Shown piece after piece: positions 33,597 through 46,115 of a stretch of 64,000 bases of DNA. The notes beneath the pieces are model-generated. The model had not been told where the DNA came from and did no database searches. It worked only from the letters and a program-made list of their open reading frames with translations. The position numbers and the translations under genes are program-made. The DNA is from Molanna angustata. Its lineage: Eukaryota; Arthropoda; Insecta; Trichoptera; Molannidae. The stretch's first letter is position 1; every line of letters starts with the position of its first letter. The stretch spans positions 50,871,892 to 50,935,891 of the forward strand of contig OY754964.1 of the NCBI GenBank assembly GCA_963576475.1. Direction: 5' to 3'.

Positions 33597-33700
33597 CCCC
33601 CATTAGGGGTAGGTTTTCACCTACCTAACGGGGGAAACTATAGTGTTAATTTGTTTTATGTGGCTATTGTAAATGAATAAATAAGTAAATAAATATATAG
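33597..33700 (+). mobile_element. LINE 3' end (family C) with strong hairpin
   Basis: CCCCCATTAG pairs with CTAACGGGGG around an inner GTAGG/CCTAC stem (33597-33634). This is followed by AACTATAG and an AATGAATAAATAAGTAAATA tail. The same end, split by a MITE, lies near 43330-43985. The coding part is not present. Confidence 0.65.
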
Positions 33701-33736
33701 ATCTTCGTCAAAGTGTCATTCTTTGACGAAGAATCT
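33700..33736. repeat. 11-bp hairpin at the end of the LINE tail
   Basis: CTTCGTCAAAG and CTTTGACGAAG pair around TGTCATT, directly after the AAATA tail. This may be chance or an insertion scar. Confidence 0.7.
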
Positions 33737-34442
33737 TAAACACGGCCATATATCTCGGTAATACCGAAGGGTTGACAATGTTAATGTGTTAAAATGTCTC
33801 TGTCGAAAGTTGTCACTGGTAAAGTAAGAATAATGCGTCAAATAACGTTATTCGTAAAGAAACACAAATTGTTTGTTTTGGAAATACAAGAAAAGCTACT
33901 CTAAAACGTTTTCTTATTCAAATTGTACAAGTCTCGTATTTCTTGAGCTGGTTAAAGTTATTTTATGCTTCTAGCGGAGGAGTGTTTGTTTACGGAAAGA
34001 AATCCCATTTTTTTTTATTTTTATATTTGCTACTGCACTCAACTGGGTAGGTGAAGTAGTGAAGTAGGCCACGCATAAATCAATAGTTCCAAACCGACAC
34101 CCTTCTTCATTTATTTTTACTTTAATGTATTTTGTTCCATGCATGTACTTACACCAAGATAAAAATGAAATAAAAATTATTCCGTTTAAAAAATCTACAA
34201 TTAAGATCGGAATCGGTTGATAGGTAGTAAAGCGACCTCCTCAGGGCCTAATCCTTCGAAGAAAAATATCAATTAATTCTAACATTTTAGTTGTTAATAT
34301 AGATGGATTGAAATATACGAAAACGTTATAAAGTAAAATAAATGTAAAGTGGAATATACAAAGTTATTTGTTTTTCATTTTTAGTAAAAAAAATACTAAA
34401 ATATTTTGCTATTAATATGGAATTCCACAAATTTTTAATAAA
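33737..34442. other. AT-rich stretch, no gene seen
   Basis: Nothing recognised. Confidence 0.4.
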
Positions 34443-35449
34443 CTAGTTGCATGTAACACATGAGATCTAACTGTCGATAGCGATAGTATGTATAGTTGAA
34501 GAATAAGTACCAAACTATAAACCCATAAATTCAAATAATTTAATATTTTAAAATAATTGGTTTTCTATACAACACATGTACCTAGGTATGTATGTCAAGA
34601 TAGGATAGTATGGAGGTCAGTCCTTTGATCCTACCCAGAATATGAAAACAGCATGATGGTATGTATGTATGTTTGGAGATTAGTATCAAACAATTAAGAC
34701 TTCTTAGATATTGTGTGTAGGCGACTGCCATACAAATTGTATGAAGCAATGTCGTCACTAAATTCAATTTTTATAAAAATTGTTAAAAAAAAATTAAGAT
34801 GTGCTAATACAAGGTTAATATTTTTTATATAAAATTAAATTATCTAGTTGGGGTGTTTCGCCTTTTTCAATATTTTTAAAAAAATTGGAAATATAGGCAG
34901 TTAAACTCATAAATTTATCATAAAAAAAATACTTTTCTTAATAAAAAATGTTTGAGAAACCCTGGAATTTTTTTGAAAATCTCATTTGAGATTTTGTATT
35001 TGTCTATGTTTATACCAATTTTCAACGTTCTAGCTTTTACGGATTCTGAGATATATGGAAAAATAAATCAAAATTTCAAAAGTTGATAACCCCTGACTGA
35101 AACAAAAATTCACAATTTTGAGTACAAAAGTTTTGTAGGCCTATAACTGTCTATATATTCTGAAAATTTGGGCTCTGTAAATGGAGCGGATCAAAAGTTA
35201 TAAGGGGGGGGGACACACACCCACACACAGACACACACACACAAAACTCACATTAAATGTTCTACTCCGAATTCTGAGTAAATCCATGTATGCGAACGTA
35301 TATGCTGCGAGGCCTCTAGTTGGTGTTATTAGCATGCAAAAAGTCCACTACGCCATACAAAATTTTCCTTCGTACACGTAGGTATCTTGGCTTAATAATG
35401 TCGATTCATTCAGAGAATTGAATTCTCATGAACTAATCGACAGTTGGAT
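34443..35449 (+). mobile_element. Helentron-like element (copy E4, most complete)
   Basis: It starts CTAGTTGCATGTAACACATG with ATCTAACTGTCGAT (34465-34478). It ends with hairpin GAGAATT/AATTCTC (35413-35427) and ATCGACAGTTGGAT (35436-35449). Internal order matches E1: the GGTGTTTCG word, the CA tract, then AGTTGGTGTTATTAGCATGC. At about 1 kb it is the best reference copy. Non-coding. Confidence 0.75.
35413..35427 (+). other. 3' hairpin of Helentron-like copy E4
   Basis: GAGAATT pairs with AATTCTC around a single G. The site lies eight bases before the 3' subterminal repeat. Confidence 0.65.
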
Positions 35450-35579
35450 TATTCATCTTTTGATATTTCAAGATGGCTGAATAATTCTGGAATAGCGCAG
35501 TATTTAGCATTTTATTCTGATATTTTAAATAATTCTCGATGGGATCATTTTTCTGTAATGATAATGACAGAGAATGGTC

Positions 35580-36650
35580 AAATACTACATTTGGTCCATA
35601 CAAGGAGTACGGAGTAGAAACATGGACATTAAAAACTTCAACGCAGAATGTTACGAATCCCATAGACAGATATGATCAGCAACTCTGGAGTGTTGCAAAA
35701 AGCGGAAGAGAATTATTTTATTTTTAAATATTTTTTTTGGCGTTCCACCCAATATTTAGTGATATTTATTTATTTATTTATTTAGGGACAAATACAGTCT
35801 TAAAATACTAAAATAGATAACACTATAAAATAATAACAAACAAACCTATGTCCACAGATATTAAATATGAAACATTTTAAACATCATAAATTTAGATATA
35901 ACTAAGATTTACTGTATGTTTGCCTGTGACGGGAAAGGAAGGGAAGAGAAAAATAAATAGGATGGGAAAAGGATTATGACAGTTAAATTGTTATATTTTT
36001 GTAACAAACAACAACAAAAAATGTAAATAAAAGTATACAAAAGATAATATTAGAAAAACACACAAATAAATGAACAAAATAAAAAAAAAATTTAACATAC
36101 GAGTTCATGCTATGCACTTATAGAGAGAATTTTTGTATGCGTTATTACTAGCGGTGAATATAATATCAGAATGTGTGATACTGGCCGAGAGGTTGACATT
36201 ATAGAAGTTACAAGCCCTTTTGATGAACTCATTTTGATTAGAATTAGTGTTACTTCGAGGAACGTAAAACAAGTAGTTCAATCTGCCATTTCGCAATTTT
36301 ATTTAATAAATCAGGGCAGTCAACTTTTGAATTAATAATTATAATTATATTTAATAATTAGTGATATAGCCAAAGAGAATTATTGTTCAGTATAAAAATG
36401 AGAATGATGGCGTTCTTGGAACACATTCTCCGTAAAAGTAAATACGGAATACTGCACTTCATCATAGAGGAAAAATTGAGGGCTGTCGCATTGTGAGAAG
36501 GATACAGATGTCTTGGCTAAGAAACATCAGGGAATGGATCGTAGTCCACAGTGTGGAAGAACTTTTCCTGTTGGCTCAAGACAGAGATGCCAAAGTGGTA
36601 GCCGACGTCGGGGGGCCCTGACATGGCACAAAAATAAGAGGAAATAATTT
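35580..36650 (+). mobile_element. RTE-type LINE relic split by a minus-strand LINE
   Basis: The left part reads YGVETWTLKTSTQN (about 35608-35650). The right part reads FLEHILRKSKYGI (36413-36450), then IVRRIQMSWLRNIREWI and EELFLLAQDRDAKVVADVGG. These are consecutive pieces of an RTE-type C-terminus. Between them sits a LINE flanked by TTAGTGATAT at 35756-35765 and 36358-36367. Confidence 0.8.
35766..36357 (-). mobile_element. 5'-truncated LINE with 10-bp target-site duplication
   Basis: On the minus strand the frame reads NSKVDCPDLLNKIA, then after a one-base shift RNGRLNYLFYVPRSNTNSN, FIKRACNFYNVN and DIIFTASNNAYKNSLYK. This is the C-terminus of a Jockey/CR1-type reverse transcriptase. 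The 3' UTR ends TTGTCCCTAAATAAATAAAT (complement of 35766-35790). Exact 10-bp repeats TTAGTGATAT flank it, direct evidence of target-primed insertion into the RTE copy. Confidence 0.88.
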
Positions 36651-36679
36651 GCAATTAACATATTGATACTTCTTGATTT

Positions 36680-36850
36680 TATTCTCCTTTTTAACTAAAT
36701 ATCCGCATCTTTTGAATATGCTCAAAGCATGATTTAATTCTCCTTTTTAATTAAATGGTCTAAATTTTTTAAAGATGTTCAAAACAAGATTTTGTTCTTT
36801 TTTAATTAAATTGTCCGCATTTTTTGAACATGCTCCAAACATAATTTATC
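36680..36850. repeat. Three diverged tandem units of about 57 bp
   Basis: Each unit has a TTCTCCTTTTTAATTAAAT-like start, a TCCGCATTTTTTGAA-like middle and a GCTCAAAGCATGATTT-like end. The 62-codon frame at 36775-36963 starts inside the third unit and is not supported as a gene. Confidence 0.65.
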
Positions 36851-37443
36851 AAGGTTTGAAGGATTATTTTATTTGTACAAACGATTTTGATTTCTTTACA
36901 AATCCCGAGTATTACCTACATGACTCGAATTTAACACCAAATGAAAAAGTGCGAATCGATTAACTATTGAAATAGAGAAGTAATGTGTTTACGTGATCGT
37001 AAATTTTATATTAACAACCTGTGCTTATAAAAAGCCGTAAGAAATTTTATTTTTACGAAGAAAACGTGACTTCCGGAACATTTGTAGTTGAGCTTTTGTT
37101 TACGCTAAAAATGAATTTAAAACGTACACAAACTGTAATAAAAATATCATTTTAACATGAAGGTATCTTCTGGGATATAAAAAACACATTATTTATTTTC
37201 CATTCATTGCGGGTTCTTTACATGTTTCAACGTTATTATGGGGCGGTAAATATAAAATCTGTTCCTATCCATATTAATTTACGTTATTTTTGCAAAACAT
37301 ACATAAAATTAATATAGAAAAAAAAGAAAAAATATACATAGATACCTTACATGATGAATAGTGATGAGCGAAATCAGTCTTGGTCAATGTAATGTTATAT
37401 TTTAATTATCGATGAAGTTTTTATTTGGTAGAATTCCATTATA
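36851..37443. other. AT-rich stretch, no gene seen
   Basis: Nothing recognised. Confidence 0.4.
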
Positions 37444-37537
37444 TGTTATATCTATAATAAAAAGTAAAGACTTTTTGATTCTACATTAATATTAATGTAG
37501 AATCAAAAAGTCTTTACTTTTTATTATAGATATAACA
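37444..37537. repeat. Perfect 94-bp palindrome with no spacer
   Basis: Arms 37444-37490 and 37491-37537 (47 bp each) are exact reverse complements meeting at ATTAAT|ATTAAT. Such a structure can extrude as a cruciform. It lies about 50 bp 3' of the RTE copy tail at 37585. An assembly inversion artefact is possible. Confidence 0.95.
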
Positions 37538-37584
37538 GTTATATTTTAAATTAAAAAAAATATTTAGGTATTATAAACCATAAA

Positions 37585-38200
37585 AGTTCTTCTTCTTCTT
37601 ATGTTAGGTCTAAGGGCTTGTTATTTGCAGAGACGTTGTTCTCCTGCGAGGTTGAGTCCCAGCTGTCCTTCCACCTCTTTGGTGGTCTGGCTGGTGGTCG
37701 TCTTCCTTCGGGTCGGCTGTGTAGTGCTATGTAAGGATTCCTGGATGCCTCCATCCTATTTACATGGGCATACCAGATCTCTCTGACTCTCGTGTTTCTT
37801 ATTCTGTCTCTAAGCGTGAGACCGGCTATTGCTCGAAGAGTTCTCATTTCTGACACTCTTAGTGTACTCTTCGTCATGGATGTGTCGGCCCTACATTCGA
37901 TTCCATACCTCATTATGGGTCGTACACAAGTCTTATAAATTCTTACTTTACTTTTAAGTCTCATGTCGGGGTTTTTCCATATTGAATTCCTTAAGCACCC
38001 TGAGACAGAAGCAGCCTTGTAAATTTGATCCACAATTTCTTCTGGAAGGTTACTGTTACCACATAAGTCGACACCCAGATATCTGAACTTATCAACCTGT
38101 TCTACCGCCTTCCCATCCACAGATATATTACAGCCCATTGTGGTTCGAGAGAAGACCATACTTTTGGTTTTTGCAACTGATAAAAACCATAAAAGTTATA
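37585..38200 (-). mobile_element. 5'-truncated RTE-type LINE with long clean frame
   Basis: The minus frame of 186 codons (37599-38159, open further to about 38185) reads SMVFSRTTMGCNISVDGKAV, VDKFRYLGVDLCG, VRIYKTCVRPIMRYGIEC, MRTLRAIAGLTLRDRIRN and EGRRPPARPPKRWKDSW, then a stop. This is the KYLG...YKTxVRPxxxYGxE...LRAIxGxxxxDRIRN...GRP..RWxD order of RTE-type proteins. The tail is AAGAAGAAGAAG. There is no frameshift, so it is among the youngest RTE-type pieces here. Confidence 0.88.
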
Positions 38201-38344
38201 ACCATAAAAGTTACAAGACCAAATATAAGACTGAGTATGTAAAACCGAAATCTTGGCAATACCTGTAAATGCAAGACCATCACCAAAGCAATGAAGATCC
38301 AAGACCATGATCATTTTAATTTCTTCATCACTACAAGAAGTGAA

Positions 38345-38475
38345 ACCTCATCTCGATTTACCCTCCTAGTACATTCTAAATCTTAGTTTTTAGTATAACC
38401 TGGTTGGTTAAAAGAAACTGCCTAATGATAATAAGCCCGCCTGTGTAATATATTTGTTTATATTATGTACAAGCC
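38345..38475 (+). mobile_element. LINE family A 3' UTR scrap
   Basis: CCTGGTTGGTTAAAAG, AATAAGCCCGCCTGTGTAA, TTTATATTATGTACAAG and an AATAAATAAAT tail match 3793-3890. Only about 130 bp were inserted or remain. Confidence 0.75.
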
Positions 38476-38552
38476 AATAAATAAATTAAGAAATGAGATG
38501 CATGGTAGATCGATGTACTTTCGAGCTGTTGTCGTTGAGCCATAGATACGTC

Positions 38553-38789
38553 GAGTGAAGACGAACATCCATTAGTTAGCATAGAGAATGTATTCCATGA
38601 TATCCACGTTCTGCGAACGTGCTACATACATTGCCTTGAGGTGGAGGAAGATGTACACGAGCTCATCAAAGAGACACAGCAAAGATATGATAATGAAGGA
38701 GTTAAAGAAGTTACAGTCGCTGCAGCATCCAGACAATTGGTAGCACACAGAGGAGCCAGATGTGGAATGTATTATGCTTGCAAGTGAAA
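38553..38789 (+). other. Unrecognised open frame lacking ATG
   Basis: After a stop, a frame of about 78 codons reads DTSSEDEHPLVSIENVFHDI, TCYIHCLEVEEDVHELIKET, KEVTVAAASRQLVAHRGARC and GMYYACK before TGA. Residue use is protein-like, with charged helical character and no low complexity. It may be an eroded exon or a mobile-element ORF end. I do not recognise it. Confidence 0.35.
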
Positions 38790-40964
<2,175 letters not shown>

Positions 40965-41270
40965 ATTTATCTTATATTTCTGATAAACTTTAAGGTGTAG
41001 AGCATTATATATATTTGTTATATTTAAAAAACACAAAAATATCTGAAATAATAAGTTTTGACATTTCCATTAATGCTTCAGGTTCAAGGAACCTTAAAAA
41101 AATATTTCGTAATGGCGCTGAATGGAAAATAAATGTTTTTTTAGGTTTCTTTACTAAACCTGAAGCATTAATGAAATTTTCAAGACATATTGTCAGATAT
41201 TACGTTTTTTCTTATATAAAAAATATATATTGCTCTATACCTTATAGTTTATTAGAAATATAAGATAAAT
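40965..41270. mobile_element. Foldback MITE with about 130-bp terminal inverted repeats
   Basis: The left arm begins ATTTATCTTATATTTCTGAT and the right arm ends in its imperfect complement GAAATATAAGATAAAT. Complementarity continues inwards to ATTAATGCTTCAGGTT (about 41070) and AACCTGAAGCATTAAT (about 41157). The unpaired core contains AATGGCGCTGAATGGAAAA. A half copy lies at 19218-19392. No ORF. Confidence 0.75.
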
Positions 41271-41686
41271 TTAAAAAATCGGGCTATGCTTATTATTTTT
41301 GTACAAGAATATATACAGAACATAATTAAAAAGTCAAGGAATATTTTTCTTTATTCATATCCAAACTCGGTTATTTTTTTTTTAATGATTCGATTAGTAA
41401 TAATGATGGAATATCAAATTAAAAAATAGGTAGACTGGTAGCAGGCCCCCTCTAAAATAGTGCATGTTTAATGTTGGCCCAATCTTACTCGTTTCATAAT
41501 AGTGTTTCAAACTCAGTCTTTTTATCCTAATTTTTAGAATATGAACACTGAAATCGATGAACTATCTTACTGAGACGACAAATCGAGTAAATTATCTTAC
41601 CTTCATATTATATATTAGTTTTGTTCAGTATTGACGAAATGGATGGCGCGATATTGTATATCTAAAGTAATAAAGCAATCAATATG

Positions 41687-41690
<4 letters not shown>

Positions 41691-41720
<30 letters not shown>
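41691..41720. repeat. (TG)n in C2
   Basis: TG run near the 3' end of C2. Counterpart of the CA tract in C1. Confidence 0.95.
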
Positions 41721-41724
<4 letters not shown>

Positions 41725-43259
41725 TCTCACGCCTTCTGAAAAACCAAGAGCATCTAAAAATCTAATTTATGTGCGAACGTGTACCAGTATACCTGATGCA
41801 GTGTCACGCTAAAAATAATGCGATAAAAATGCTGAATTTTAAAAATATTTCAATAATTATGTTTTTCACACAAAATTTTCCAAGTAGTATCTGTCAAAAA
41901 AGTGTACATTTTGCACGCAAATATCTGTTAGTTTAAAAGTTAGAAGTACGTATTTACACGAAAAAAATATATTTTCAAGTATAACTTAGCTTTTAAGTGA
42001 AAAACATGGTGAATATTTTGTCTAATTATAATGTTTAACTTATTTTTAAAGTAAGCGTTTTGTACATATAACCCCGCCATTTTAATATCTTTTCATACGA
42101 TATTTAATTTTCCTATCGAATGAATATGTTCTTTAAAATAATATACCTTTGAAATGAATGTGATTATGAAATAATAAAATGAAACACAAGACATTACGGC
42201 AAGTTTGAAGACATATATTGTAAAAATGTGTTTATTATTAGTAAAGATATAGGCATAATAAAATTGCATAATTTGTATATAATATTTGATATTTCGGACA
42301 ATAGGCGTGATGACAGTAAGAAAAAATCATTGAAATTATGATTTTATAAAATAAAATATGTTATAAAGATTTGAAAAAATATATTTATTTTCATTTTAAA
42401 AGAGCGAATAATATTAATATTATTAAAATAAAAATACAAAATATGTTTGTCCGCCATTTTATGTGAAACACCAATCAGAGCGCATGACGTCACCATATTG
42501 TTACTGTCAATTGTGTTTGTTACTGTCAACTGTAGTGTTGTTCGAAATGGCTATTTTTTTCATAACAAGCTATATGGAATATGCTGCTTATTTTTAACAT
42601 GCTATTTTTATTTATTGATTTATTTGGTTTATTTGGGACGATAAACCAAATAATATCGCTATCCGCTCTATTGAATCGTTGACGCATCTGTTATAACACG
42701 CACCGAGTATTGTAACGTGGTGGAGAATATTTAACGTTTCAGAAATAAATAACTTGGTGGCTTTCATTGCTTGATTATAAAATAAAATGATGTTATTATA
42801 TTGTTTGTGGGAGTTGTACAGTGTTACATGAGGTTGAAATGGAAATACACAATGTATTATGATGAATCTAATATACATATGGGATAATTGCTATGATTCA
42901 TATACATATTATGATTAATATATTAAAAAAAAAATAGAATGTTATGTAATAGGTGTGATGACTGTAAGAAAAAATCATTGAAATTATGATTTTAAAAAAT
43001 AAAATAGGTTATAAAGATTTAAAAAATGTACTTATTTTCATTTTAAAGGAGTGAATAATAATATTATAAATATAAAAATACAAAATGTGTTAGTCCGCCA
43101 TTTTATGAGAAAAAACAATCAGAGCGCACGACGTCATATTATGGTCGCGTCAATTCTTCTGATAGTCTTCAATACAATATACGCATTAATTGTCGGTCTG
43201 GACAATGTTTATTTTGGTGTTTTTGATATATTAATATTTTAATTAGGTACTTAAAACTA

Positions 43260-43985
43260 AAACAAAACAATAAAATAGCAATGGAACAAGGATTCATCAA
43301 AGCAAATAGTTTCAATTTACCTAGATACTCGCCTACCTATCGGGGGATACTATGGGCCGGTATTACAGTGTCAGTTTAAGAGCTAAACTCAAGTTTCACA
43401 AAAATAAAGCGTATTACAGTGTCCGTTTAGGCCTAATCTTCCCTCAAATATGTCACTAAAACGACAAATATTTAACTCAACGTTTCTGGCAGATTAAGTA
43501 CTTAACTGTGAGTCAACTGTCATTTGCTAGGCAACTCGTGTAGTTTCAGTTTCTATCACTAGAGGCGTTAGGCAACGTGTGTAGTTTCAGTGTTGTGGCG
43601 CGACACAACAAAACAAACTGACAGCCGTATTGAACATGGGCATTTAAAAGCATTATTTTGGTGAAAAAAATTAAATTTACCATGTTGGATAATAAAACAA
43701 TGGTATTTAAAGTCGTAGCGTCCCGTTTTGTATTTCGTATTATTTGAGGTTATTTAAATTTGACAGATAATAACCACAGAAAAAGTGAAATATGTCTGTA
43801 ATTGAAGATTTAGTAACTGACATGTTATATTGCACTGTAATACGGAAATGGATTCAATCTCCCCTTAACATTAATCTTGAGTTTAACAAACTCAATGAGT
43901 TGAGGGCCGACTGTAATATCGGGCCTAAGTTTATTGTATTTTGTATGTAACTTTGTTCTTAGTGAATAAATAAATAAATAATGAA
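43260..43985 (+). mobile_element. LINE family C 3' end split by a MITE
   Basis: CCTACCTATCGGGGGATACT (43332-43351) matches the hairpin side at 33620-33640. After the MITE, AAGTTTATTGTATTTTGTAT and an AATAAATAAATAAATAA tail (43964-43981) continue the family C end. The CCCCC arm of the hairpin is not preserved. Confidence 0.5.
43354..43925. mobile_element. MITE with GGGCCGGTATTACAGT ends, copy 1
   Basis: Terminal inverted repeats begin GGGCCGGTATTACAGTGTC. The right end reads ACTGTAATATCGGGCC. GTATTACAGTG-like words recur inside both ends (about 43410 and 43838), a subterminal repeat pattern. It matches 51264-51844 along its length. TSD and superfamily are unresolved: flanks show TA on both sides, but PIF-like TWA cannot be excluded. 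Confidence 0.8.
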
Positions 43986-45082
43986 CGCTCGCAACGTATG
44001 GTAAACTAATTTAGTTATAGTATTCTACAATTTTGTCACGCGATGGTGAGCTGACGAACGTTCGACATGTTATGATGCTGGTCACTGCCAAACTAAACTA
44101 GCAAGCTATATTTTTTTCATGTAATGAAGCGATTCGCGAAACGACGGCGATTACGCGAAGCATGCGTTTTAAAACATCGTTACAATTTTAGCAGCATACG
44201 AATTATTACATAGCGCTCGTTATTTGTATTGTGTTAATAACAAGCTATATTTATCTGCTATCGTTATTTTTAGCAATAGCACCCATAGTAGTTATTTTTC
44301 TGCCTGTCTTAACTACTCTTAACTAGAATGGAACTTTTGATGGTCGGATATTTCTTTGCGTCGAACAAAGACTTTTGTTCATCAGAATTTCGAAACGTAA
44401 AAAATTAATAATAAGTACATATAAGTACTTTATTTATCTGTAATTTAAATACAACTTACATCTCGAAAATCGATAAAATATGCTCCTTCTTCTCTCTACA
44501 TTATGTGTTCATAAGCTAAAAATATACGCGGGAAACGTATGATGGCCTATTTTGACGTTTGGACATTATGAAGTTCTTTATATGCTTATTGCCTAAATAA
44601 TGGTAAATATTATATTATTGAGAGTTAAAAGTGGGGGAACAAATACTGTACTTCATTGTAAACGCGTACTTAATAAAATACACTTATGTCTCGCCGTGCG
44701 AAATTTAATCACTTATTTCTCTTTTTTTTCGCGTGGGACGAAAACATATACCTCAGTAGGTGTTTTTTTCGTCGTGTTTGTACATTTAGGGACCGCACAA
44801 CACTTATGCACTTTTGAATTGATTATAAATACACAAATCGTCCTAGAATACATATATTACATATAGTAGTGATATGCAGTTTACAATATCGTGACGTCAC
44901 CGTCAGGGTCGGCAGCCGCCATGATACCACAAGCGTTTTTTGGCGTAAATGTCAAATTTGATTTTAAAATGGCGATTTTTGCTACTAAACCTTTATTTTA
45001 TGTAGAAATTTATATATATTTGAAAACAGTGAATGCGTAAAAACATCATGAGATAGTTTTTCAAAATTAGTCATCATGCCTA
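43986..45082. other. Interior of the TIR insertion, unannotated
   Basis: No protein recognised. An 88-codon frame (44600-44866) has no motif. A GTGACGTCACC palindrome (a CRE-like core) is at about 44891-44901. Confidence 0.4.
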
Positions 45083-45411
45083 TTGTTGATTTTCGTTTTT
45101 GTGGCTTCGAACAAACCAATGTAGGTACCTACATATTCAAAAAATGTATCCGAACCATTTGATATTACTTACGTGTTCGAATTTACGGTTACTATGGTTA
45201 CAGAAAGAATGTGATATTCAAATAATTTTATGAATCGAATTTATTTAGAAGATTGTTGTAGGTAGGTACCTACCTAATACTAGGTACTTACAAATCAACA
45301 ATAATATACCTATACTGATTTTCTATAGGAATATTATTTTATTTATTTATTTATCAACCGTTTGTCCGATTATAATGAAACTTTGGTGAATTGTCGAGCG
45401 TATGCCCGGGA

Positions 45412-45920
45412 TGGTTTCTGGATTTAAACTTTTTTAATATTCTTCTTCTTCTTCGTGTATTTGGTCGTTTTACCTATGAAGGGGGAGTATCTTGGGAAAA
45501 GAAGGTCTGATTGTCCCTCCATCTCTTCACAGGTCTTCCAGGACGGGTTCTGCATATAAACTTTTTTCTTCTTTTTCTTCAACGTGTATTTGGTCATCTT
45601 ACCTATGAAGATGAACTATCCTGGGAGATGAAGGTCCAATTTTCCTTCCATCTCTTCGCAGGTTTCTGGATTTAAACTTTTTTCTTCTTCTTCATCGTCT
45701 ATTTGGTCATTTTACCTATGAAGGTGGACTAACCTGGGAGAAGAAGGTCCAATTTTCCTTCCATCTCTTCGCAGGTATCTGGATTTAAACTTATTTCTTC
45801 TTCTTCTTCGTGTATTTAGTCATTTTACCTATTAAGGTAGAGCATCCTGGGAAAAGAAGGTTCTTTCATCTCTTCGCGGTTCTTCCAGGATGGTTTCTGG
45901 ATTTAAACTTTTCTTAACCG
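45412..45920 (-). repeat. C2 tier 3 tandem units
   Basis: Five units mark GGTTTCTGGATTTAAAC-like starts at about 45412, 45546, 45663, 45777 and 45895. Each carries CCTTCTTCTCCCAGG-type and TTTGGTCATTTTACCTATGA segments in minus orientation. Confidence 0.88.
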
Positions 45921-45924
45921 ACTG

Positions 45925-46115
45925 ATGGGAGGGATGTAATGAAGGGAAGGGAGGCACTAAAGGGCCTGAAGGGACGGGAGGTATAAAACTGCCTGAAGGG
46001 ACGGAAGGTACTGAAGGGCCTGATGGGAAGGGACGTAATGAGGGATTGAAGGGACGGGAGGTACTGAAGGGCCTGAAGGGACGGGAGGTACTGAAGGGTC
46101 TGAAGCGGCGGGTCC
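45925..46115 (-). repeat. C2 tier 2: CTGAAGGG minisatellite
   Basis: Complement of the CCCTTCAG tier of C1, with about ten 15-18-bp units. A 122-codon minus frame over it is a repeat artefact. Confidence 0.9.

Larger units (their letters stand above)
42301..45083. mobile_element. 2.8-kb TIR insertion in C2
   Basis: The insert starts ATAGGCGTGATGAC (42301-42314) and ends GTCATCATGCCTAT (45070-45083), inverted repeats with one mismatch. C1 and C3 show the empty site GGACAATTTTC. A second left-end-like ATAGGTGTGATGAC at 42949 begins a direct repeat of about 200 bp (42301-42510 and 42949-43160). It holds a MITE at 43354. No transposase is recognisable. No exact target duplication could be fixed. 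Confidence 0.6.

Noticed and set aside
6380..34767. A conserved minus frame (starting MNLV or MNLL) in Helentron-like copies at 6380, 19719 and 34582
   Set aside because: It is conserved because the element is repeated. It overlaps non-coding landmarks, varies in its end, and has no recognisable domain.
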